Below, one piece after another: positions 56,339 to 64,000 of a DNA stretch of 64,000 nucleotides. The notes under the pieces are model-generated. The model was not told the origin of the DNA. It did not search any database and was given only the letters and a program-made list of their open reading frames with translations. This DNA comes from Lepidodermella squamata (Eukaryota; Gastrotricha): the NCBI GenBank assembly GCA_047495785.1, contig JBLDXI010000012.1, positions 1,318,592 to 1,382,591 of the forward strand. Reading direction: 5' to 3'. The position numbers were made by a program, and so were the translations under genes. Numbering within the stretch: the first letter of the stretch is position 1; each line of letters opens with the position of its first letter.

Positions 56339-57579
56339 TGCTGAGGGTTAAAATATCAGATTAGCAGCTACTCTATAAAAATTCGATGAAAATGTATCTT
56401 GAGTTTTTTTGAAATCCAAAGAAAGCTTTCGGGCCAGAGACCAGAGACCCCTTATCTACGCCACTGCAAAGACTATACGTATCACTCAACACGAGCTCAG
56501 CCAAGAAACAAGGGAGAAGATTCGATGTGCTTCACGGAAGTTTCCTCGTTTCTAACCACAGCAGCATGACGCGCTCCGCTGGGAAAATCATCATGGAAGA
56601 TGAGAGGGGAAGGAGAAAGAACTAGGAAGAAAAACTCCTCTCGAGACGAAACAAACACCCGAAAACAGACAACACAAGAGCCAGCCCGGAGCGGCCCGGA
56701 GCGGCAACGTCGCGAAGTGGACCCTAATTTAAAATCTTGCTTTACAAATTAATAATATTTTTTAAATATTTATTTTCCCTAACAAAAATGTAAAGTGAAG
56801 GTAGCGCGCTAATTTTTTTGAATAATTTCGCGCTCTCGTTCCCTTCGGTTTTATTGTTTCTTAGTTCATGTTGTTGGCTCCCTCCTCTCCTTTCCCAACA
56901 CACCGGCTGAACTCTGCAGCGGCTAAATTCATCGGAATAGAAAAGCCCACGTTGTTGTTTCCTGGTGGACGGGACCGACAAACTAATGGACAAAGTATGT
57001 ACTTCGGTGTGAAAACTTGCTTGGTCGATGTTATTCACTTTACTGTAACTTGTCGGTCACACCCGCCCGTGTTCGTTTTTATTTATGCTGTTGACTTTAC
57101 TTGATTTGCACTTTAACGTGAATCAAGGATCTCTCCTAGGTATTGCGGAATGAAATTCTCGTTATCGAGCCGAACTAGCAAAGAAAATAACGCGCCAACG
57201 CTCAAGGAAGGCTTAGACCTGGTTTGCTAACTACTAACGATGATCCAGTCGCCTATCTACTAACATCTAATATCTTCGGCAGCTTTTTTCCAGCAACTTA
57301 TTTATTTATTTGCATTAACTGATAGTAAGGCGGTAATATCTTCTGCCGTCTGCTGTTTTTGTGTCGTCATGATCACGTCATGATCATGAGTTAAGCCTTA
57401 GCCTTCTGCCGGTTGAAGCTGAACATGTTATTCTAAATTGTACACGATATTTATTTAATGGCATAAAATTAATGCGATTGATTATTTAAAAAGTCTAGCT
57501 TATAGCAGCAATGCGAATATCTCCCGATTGACAGATCGTATAAGAATCTAGAGTTCAAGATAAATGATCATTCATATAA
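56339..57579. other. intergenic upstream of GCP4
   Basis: No gene. A nested inverted motif CATGATCACGTCATGATCATG lies near 57367-57388. 56570-56720 is A/G-rich. It presumably includes the GCP4 promoter and the 3'UTR of the DPY-30 gene. Confidence 0.4.
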
Positions 57580-59020
57580 TTATTCGTCTGCTTCTTCGTC
57601 TTGTTGCTCTGCGGCAGGCTGTTCCGCGCCTTCGCCTTGCTGAACAGCTGGAGTGCCTTCAGCGAACGTGACACTCTGCCCTGTCAGTAGCTTAGTGATG
57701 ATGTCGCGTTCTGACTCATCGGCAATCGACTGAGCCAAGTTGATCGGCGATCGACCGAATGCGTCTCGAGTATTCATGGCCGAAGCAAAAGTCATGCGCA
57801 AGAATTTGATAACTTCGGGCTTTTTGTCTACTATGGCCATATGGAGGGCGCTCAATCCACGAGAATCGCGCGCATTCATCAGTTTCCTGTCAGCGTTCAA
57901 CATCTCCTCGACCTTGGCGACGTTGTTTTCTGAAACCGCTTGGAAAAAGGAAGCTCGTTTGCCCTGAACCTCCTCTACGTATTGGCCAAATGATTCTATC
58001 TGCTCAGCAGTGAACATGTCAGTCTCTGCTAAGCCGCTCGCAGAAGGAAACCAGGAATATCCGTTGAAAATGAGGCTTTCGAGCATATCAGTTTGACCTT
58101 TCTCCACGGCATCGTAGATCCATTTTAATACGAGGCGATCGATTTGTTGAACATTGTCAAGGACTCCTTCGTTTTGAGCGAGTTCTCGAGGGGTCAGACC
58201 TTCGGCGTCGCGGTCCATCAAGTTGGCATTATCATCGGCGATCAATTTCTCAATCATCTCGCCTGCGTTCGGGGTATTCTGAGTAGCCCAGCGATGCAGC
58301 TCTGTCCGACCACGTGCGTCACGCGATCCGTCGGCCGACTCGTCCTCCTCAGCCAAACGCTGCAAGGTAGGCACGTGACCAGATTCCCACGGCGCGACTG
58401 AAATTTTGAATTTTTCTGCCAAGTAGGTTCGCAGGTCTTCGTACGAAATGACTCCGTCTTTATTCATATCACACTCCTATGAAAGAAAATTGAGCCACAA
58501 TTTTGGCATTGAGCGAGAGTCTTACCTCGACGATTTCCTCGTCAGTTTTGGTCACCAGATCAGGGTTAGCCTTCGAAATGATTGTTCGAGTGCCATCTAC
58601 TGTAATTTCTTGCGATGTTAAATCTGCGTATTGCATAATGTCTTGTCGCCACTCTTTCTCGTTTCGGCGTCTCATAGCGTCCATGAGTTGTTGCTTTCGC
58701 CGCTTTTCTGCCTCCATTTCTCGTCGTTTCCGGGCATCTTCCTCCATAATCTTCTTCTGCTCAGCCCATCGATTTGCCTCCCGCAAACGTTCGGCGTCAG
58801 CTTCTTCTAACAAACGCTGTAATTCTTCCAGACGTTTGGCATCATCGGCTGCTTGGCGCTCTAATTTAGCTTTGTGAAGCAACCAACGGGCTAGATATTC
58901 GATCGGGTCTCGTGGAACTCGCTCGCAAATTTCAGCGAGACCTTCAATTAGAGCTGTCCCCAATTTTTCCTGCAGATATTTGTTATCGGCGCCGGTTAAC
59001 GGGTTCTCCGATCCTGACAT
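57580..59020 (-). CDS. DPY-30/EF-hand/ankyrin-repeat protein
   Basis: Two minus-strand exons (59020-58526, 58476-57580) give 463 aa. A DPY-30 motif at residues about 14-52 (YLQEKLGTALIEGLAEICER then DPIEYLARWLLHKAK) is followed by a highly charged coiled coil (about 53-125), a single EF-hand with a canonical loop (DMNKDGVISYED, residues about 168-179), and two blocks of ankyrin-like repeats (GRTELHRWATQN; MNARDSRGLSALHMAI). The C-terminus is acidic and Gln-rich. DPY-30 motifs dimerise and dock amphipathic helices in chromatin complexes and in axonemal proteins; with EF-hand and ankyrins, a ciliary or sperm axoneme role is the likelier guess. No exact orthologue recognised. The start is duplicated in the right arm of the terminal inverted repeat. 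Confidence 0.8.
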
Positions 59021-59773
59021 GTTGAAGGCTTTACTACAAATGTAAAATACTATGAGCTATATATTAAATGCAGCAATACACGCGAAGAAATTCGCTTGCA
59101 AACGCTCAGTTGCTAGGCGCATGGGTTGCGTGCCGCATTGTTGCTAAGGACGCTATTCAGGCATACTCGCACAATCGATGACTGCTGCATTCACTCCACT
59201 ATTGAGGCATGTGCAATTTTGGGTCATATGTTTACGCTGTACCCGTGCATGAGTTTTGGTTCGAATCATCTTAATTAGTAAATAAATAAAGGAAATATTA
59301 AAGATTGAAATTGAAATAAGCAATAAGTTCTGGAAATTTTCATTTTTTCCCTGATTCTAGCTGTTGAAAGGCATTTTTGAATGCTATCGCGGGAAATTAC
59401 TTGTTGTCGCGTGTAAAATTAGTTTAATATTCCTTGGAAAGTAACAGCCTTACTTTATTTTTAACCTAAAACTTGCCCGTTCCGCTGATATTTATGCGCT
59501 CGAATGATTCACGTAAGCTGTTAGCTCATTTTCTTCATATAAACGCCACACAGTCAGTTTTTATGGAGATTTTACGCCAACACCAAGCTGCGTTATTGTA
59601 GCATAAAAAGACCTGTGACGTGGGGTACGTGTTTTTCTTACTACGAGGCGACACTCACGTATTGCATGGGATTCAACACGCATAACATTATCTGTATTTA
59701 TTTTCAGCAAAAATTATGATTTTCTCACAATTGAATTTTTAAATACAAAACTAGAATATCTCCGATAAAAAAT
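59021..59773. other. spacer between GPCR and DPY-30 genes
   Basis: Contains the GPCR 3' flank (AATAAA-like sequence near 59700 on the minus strand) and the DPY-30 gene promoter. No gene. Mirrored at 63121-63868. Confidence 0.5.
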
Positions 59774-61491
59774 TCAGACTTCTATAACTTTCTCCAAATC
59801 GCAATCAGATTCATCGATTAAATTTACGCTGGTATTGCCTTCTGTGATAATAGCTTCCAGTGTTTCTTGAACAACTGGAGCTTCGTTAGGTATGTTTTCA
59901 TCGCTTTTAATCGCAAGAGCAGACATGGATCGTGACATTGAGGCAGGAAAACCGTCATTGTGGGGCTGAGAAATAGTTGGAGTTAAATCTTGACTAGAAG
60001 AGTCGTTTTCGGGTTGTTCATCGGCTTTACTGTCGCTCAACTTGCTACCAGCACCGGATAACTGACTGCCACTTACGGCTCGAGGATTTCGATCACCTTG
60101 ATTATACGAACCAGAGCGCCGTTCGTTTGCACGGCCAAAAGTTCTCATGAAACATTTCCGATATTCGCTATTGAAAACTGGGTAGATGATAGGGTTTAAA
60201 CCAGACGAGCAGTATCCTAGCCAGACAAATGCCATGAATAGCGCGCCTTGTTGCTTGATCAAAGGCACCATCGTTTGAAGGATGTTTATCGTGAAAAATG
60301 GCATCCAGCAAATCACGAAAACGATGAAAACAGTTAACAAGGCAGTTTCCGCGCGTTGTCTTTTGATAAACTTTTTGAACGGACCCATAACTGACGAAAT
60401 TGAGATAACAGACGTCCGCAGCGTTTCTTGCCGGCTCTTCCTGGGCGTTGTGCAAAATTTCTTCTGTTGATCCTGGCTACTCTTTTCGCTTTCGACTAAA
60501 TATTGCGGACAACTACTAGCTCGATACATCGGCGATAATTGACTCCGATTTTCAGCCGGGTTAGCCACAGAGTTTCTGGGTAGGAGGTAGCTTGAGTTGA
60601 TAGTTAATGAGTCGTCGTGATTCGCAGTGCTAGCTGCGTTTTCTTCATTATCAAAACGCTGTCGTTAGTTTCGCCTCGTCATTCGATGGGCGTTTTGAGA
60701 AACAAGATCGGAGTCTGTCTAAGATTTTCGATTTCCTCAAGCTAGTTAGCCCCGTTTGACTGACCATCTTTTCGAGGCCGACGTGAATTACGATCGATTT
60801 TAGGCGTTTGCTAGCCTTGTTTTTCTCTTTAAGGAGAAAGAAAGAACGAATGTCGACGGCGATCATGATGATTAGCGGGAAATAAAATGTGGAAATTGAC
60901 CCGTATAGGATAAATGCGTTGTAGAAGATATCACAGTGACCCTCCTTATAAATACCCTGAAAATGAAACCACACAATTCCAATTTTTGTTTATCAAAATG
61001 TCGTGGGAAATTTACCTCGGGGTTGAAAAAAATGTGAATAGCTAGGGGAGCAGCGATGAGTAAGGTATGGACCATACGCCCGATAGGAGTAAGGCCTGAA
61101 GACCGACTGCCATATTGACCCTTCGATAGCTGATCGGCCAGCCGATGGCCGCGTATCGGTTTACGGCTATTAGCAGTAGATGCATGATTGATGCGGAGCA
61201 AAAATAGACGTCTGAAATGACGTGGAATGCACAGACTCCGAATCCGAAGGGCCAGTAGCCATTGCACAACTGGAAAAAATTTGAAAATTAATGTAGGAAA
61301 AAATATCATTCGATTTTTTCAAATTAATTTGAAATTTGAGGCTATATATTCGAAAATATCTTACCTGGCCTATAGCTGCGAAAGGCATAACTATGACCGA
61401 TATTGTCATATCAGTCAATGCTAACGAGAAGATTATTTTGTTGGACCAAGTCCGCCTTAGCGACAGATTTTCAGCTATTACGACTAGAACG
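59774..61491 (-). CDS. class A (aminergic-type) GPCR, 5' part missing
   Basis: Minus-strand exons about 61491-61365, 61269-61016 and 60956-59774, all phase 0. TM2 reads NKIIFSLALTDM and VMPFAAIG. TM3 reads ISDVYFCSASIMHLLLIAVN with the amine-binding Asp, then NRYAAI in place of DRY. TM5 lies in FILYGSISTFYFPLIIMIAV, TM6 has CWMPFF, TM7 has NPIIYPVF. The third loop is about 150 residues. TM1 and the N-terminus are absent because the sequence folds back at 61.4 kb. Two one-base faults break the frame: a lost T near 61058 (present in the right arm) and a TTTT near 60651 (in both arms; TTT would read through). Dopamine/serotonin-like by motif; ligand unknown. Confidence 0.75.
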
Positions 61492-63120
61492 GTCATAGTT
61501 ATGCCTTTCGCAGCTATAGGCCAGGTAAGATATTTTCGAATATATAGCCTCAAATTTCAAAATTAATTTGAAAAAAATCGAATGATATTTTTTCCTACAT
61601 TAATTTTCAAATTTTTCCAGTTGGTGCAATGGCTACTGGCCCTTCGGATTCGGAGTCTGTGCATTCCACGTCATTTCAGACGTCTATTTTTGCTCCGCAT
61701 CAATCATGCATCTACTGCTAATAGCCGTAAACCGATACGCGGCCATCGGCTGGCCGATCAGCTATCGAAGGGTCAATATGGCAGTCGGTCCTTCAGGCCT
61801 TACTCCTATCGGGCGTATGGTCCATACCTTTACTCATCGCTGCTCCCCTAGCTATTCACATTTTTTTCAACCCCGAGGTAAATTTCCCACGACATTTTGA
61901 TAAACAAAAATTGGAATTGTGTGGTTTCATTTTCAGGGTATTTATAAGGAGGGTCACTGTGATATCTTCTACAACGCATTTATCCCTATACGGGTCAATT
62001 TCCACATTTTATTTCCCGCTAATCATCATGATCGCCGTCGACATTCGTTCTTTCTTCCTCCTTAAAGAGAAAAACAAGGCTAGCAAACGCCTAAAATCGA
62101 TCGTAATTCACGTCGGCCTCGAAAAGATGGTCAGTCAAACGGGGCTAACTAGCTTGAGGAAATCGAAAATCTTAGACAGACTCCGATCTGTTTCTCAAAA
62201 CGCCCATCGAATGACGAGGCGAAAACTAACGACAGCGTTTTGATAATGAAGAAAACGCAGCTAGCACTGCGAATCACGACGACTCATTAACTATCAACTC
62301 AAGCTACCTCCTACCCAGAAACTCTGTGGCTAACCCGGCTGAAAATCGGAGTCAATTATCGCCGATGTATCGAGCTAGTAGTTGTCCGCAATATTTAGTC
62401 GAAAGCGAAAAGAGTAGCCAGGATCAACAGAAGAAATTTTGCACAACGCCCAGGAAGAGCCGGCAAGAAACGCTGCGGGACGTCTGTTATCTCAATTTCG
62501 TCAGTTATGGGTCCGTTCAAAAAGTTTATCAAAAGACAACGCGCGGAAACTGCCTTGTTAACTGTTTTCATCGTTTTCGTGATTTGCTGGATGCCATTTT
62601 TCACGATAAACATCCTTCAAACGATGGTGCCTTGATCAAGCAACAAGGCGCGCTATTCATGGCATTTGTCTGGCTAGGATACTGCTCGTCTGGTTTAAAC
62701 CCTATCATCTACCCAGTTTTCAATAGCGAATATCGGAAATGTTTCATGAGAACTTTTGGCCGTGCAAATCGAAACGGCGCTCTGGTTCGTATAATCAAGG
62801 TGATCGAAATCCTCGAGCCGTAAGTGGCAGTCAGTTATCCGGTGCTGGTAGCAAGTTGAGCGACAGTAAAGCCGATGACAACCCGAAAACGACTCTTCTA
62901 GTCAAGATTTAACTCCAACTATTTCTCAGCCCCACAATGACGGTTTTCCTGCCTCAATGTCACGATCCATGTCTGCTCTTGCGATTAAAAGCGATGAAAA
63001 CATACCTAACGAAGCTCCAGTTGTTCAAGAAACACTGGAAGCTATTACACAGAAGGCAATACCAGCGTAAATTTAATCGATGAATCTGATTGCGATTTGG
63101 AGAAAGTTATAGAAGTCTGA
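61490..63120 (+). pseudogene. mirror copy of the GPCR, probable artefact
   Basis: Plus-strand copies of the three GPCR exons (to 61524; 61621-61877; 61937-63120) with the same splice sites. Frame is disrupted by extra bases near 61624 and 61795, a lost base in GATGACAACCC near 62877, a lost T near 62631, and others. At 61830 it keeps a T that the left arm lacks. Differences look like sequencing errors, not decay, since introns and exons are affected alike. Confidence 0.85.
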
Positions 63121-63868
63121 ATTTTTATCGAGATATTCTAGTTTTGTATTTAAAAATTCATTGTGAGAAAATCATAATTTTTGCTGAAAATAAATACAGA
63201 TAATGTTATGCGTGTTGAATCCCATGCAATACGTGAGTGTCGCCTCGTAGTAAGAAAAACACGTACCCCACGTCACAGGTCTTTTTATGCTACAATAACG
63301 CAGCTTGGTGTTGTCGTAAAATCTCCATAAAAACTGACTGTGTGGCGTTTATATGAAGAAAATGAGCTAACAGCTTACGTGAATCATTCGAGCGCATAAA
63401 TATCATCGGAACGGGCAAGTTTTAGGTTAAAAATAAAGTAAGGCTGTTACTTTCCAAGGAATATTAAACTAATTTTACACGCGACAACAAGTAATTTCCG
63501 CGATAGCATTCAAAAATGCCTTTCAACAGCTAGAATCAGGGAAAAATGAAAATTTCCAGAACTTATTGCTTATTTCAATTTCAATCTTTAATATTTCCTT
63601 TATTTATTTACTAATTAAGATGATTCGAACCAAAACTCATGCACGGGTACAGCGTAAACATATGACCCAAAATTGCACATGCCTCAATAGTGGAGTGAAT
63701 GCAGCAGTCATCGATTGTGCGAGTATGCCTGATTAGCGTCCTTAGCAACAATGCGGCACGCAACCCATGCGCCTAGCAACTGAGCGTTTGCAAGCGAATT
63801 TCTTCGCGTGTATTGCTGCATTTAATATATAGCTCATAGTATTTTACATTTGTAGTAAAGCCTTCAAC

Positions 63869-63983
63869 ATGTCAGGATCGGAGAACCGTTAACCGGCGCC
63901 GATAACAAATATCTGCAGGAAAAAATTGGGACAGCTCTAATTGAAGGTCTCGCTGAAATTTGCGAGCGAGTTCCACGAGACCC
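63869..63983 (+). pseudogene. mirror copy of the DPY-30 gene start, truncated
   Basis: Begins MSGSEN like the left-arm gene, but a C missing in GAGAACCG creates an immediate frameshift. Sequence identity resumes after it and continues to CACGAGACCC, where the arm stops abruptly. Confidence 0.85.
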
Positions 63984-63984
63984 A

Positions 63985-64000
63985 CTCTCACGAGATGTGT
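63985..64000. other. probable PacBio barcode at contig end
   Basis: The last 16 bases, CTCTCACGAGATGTGT, are the reverse complement of ACACATCTCGTGAGAG, which I recall as PacBio barcode bc1003. They follow directly on the point where homology to the left arm stops (one extra A at 63984). Not genomic. Confidence 0.85.

Larger units (their letters stand above)
58906..63983. repeat. 5-kb inverted repeat with 90-nt loop (probable read artefact)
   Basis: Left arm 58906-61399 and right arm 61490-63983 are reverse complements apart from scattered one- or two-base indels, many beside short homopolymers. The loop is 61400-61489. Both arms include exons, introns and intergenic sequence of the same two genes, and both end at the same GPCR exon, so neither has the gene's 5' part. 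Right-arm frames are broken at several sites. The right end passes directly into a 16-base barcode-like sequence. Confidence 0.93.

Noticed and set aside
61490-63120. A second functional GPCR gene in head-to-head arrangement
   Set aside because: Mirror sequence includes introns and spacers with indel noise and runs into a barcode; artefact is simpler.
1-64000. CRISPR arrays, bacterial operons, viral genes
   Set aside because: None seen; all genes are animal-type with spliceosomal introns or animal orthologues.

Overview
The window is animal (metazoan) nuclear DNA from a small invertebrate with a compact genome. Coding genes carry spliceosomal introns mostly 45-60 nt long with GT-AG ends and TTTTCAG/TTTTTAG-type acceptors. 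There are two U6 snRNA genes, a latrophilin-type adhesion GPCR with the invertebrate layout (lectin, hormone-receptor domain, GAIN/GPS, 7TM, no olfactomedin), an invertebrate-type lysozyme, and nicotinic-type Cys-loop receptors. A nematode or a tardigrade would fit. A GCP4 gene (absent from Caenorhabditis) and a DPY-30/EF-hand/ankyrin gene of the kind usually tied to motile cilia argue mildly against a rhabditid nematode. I cannot fix the phylum from the sequence alone.

Layout. 0-26.6 kb is dominated by duplicated short genes. Four copies of a secreted, extremely basic Lys/Gly/Ser-rich protein lie at 0.1, 7.7 (minus strand, inside a receptor intron), 21.5 and 25.7 kb. Two copies of a small heat shock protein with a long Gly/Ala-zipper N-terminus lie at 10.2 and 23.0 kb; their exons are almost identical but their introns are unrelated. 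Three Ly6/three-finger GPI-type genes lie at 1.2, 4.3 and 6.0 kb on the minus strand. Two U6 genes each sit downstream of a basic-protein gene. This part also holds a Cys-loop receptor (7.2 kb), an i-type lysozyme (11.8 kb), a BED-finger ORF (15.7 kb) and an intronless secreted beta-propeller (18.4 kb). 12.4-21.5 kb is gene-poor and rich in foldback elements, including an inverted pair of tRNA-derived SINE-like units.

28-36.5 kb is one 15-exon latrophilin gene (about 1469 aa). 39.3-43.3 kb is a tandem pair of Cys-loop receptors separated by a retrotransposon remnant. 44.8-61.5 kb holds five minus-strand genes in a row: an ANKRD28/44/52-like PP6 ankyrin subunit, the mitochondrial stomatin-like protein 2, gamma-tubulin complex component 4, a DPY-30/EF-hand/ankyrin protein, and an aminergic-type class A GPCR. 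A pogo-type transposase remnant and a foldback MITE sit in the big ankyrin-gene intron.

The last 5 kb (about 58.9-64.0 kb) is a large inverted repeat with a 90-nt loop. The right arm mirrors the GPCR and the start of the DPY-30 gene, and both arms carry independent single-base indels. The last 16 bases match, from memory, the reverse complement of PacBio barcode bc1003. I therefore read the window end as a contig end made from an uncorrected fold-back read, not as a biological duplication. The most biologically interesting material is the high-expression gene set (sHSP plus basic secreted proteins) whose exons appear homogenised while introns drift.
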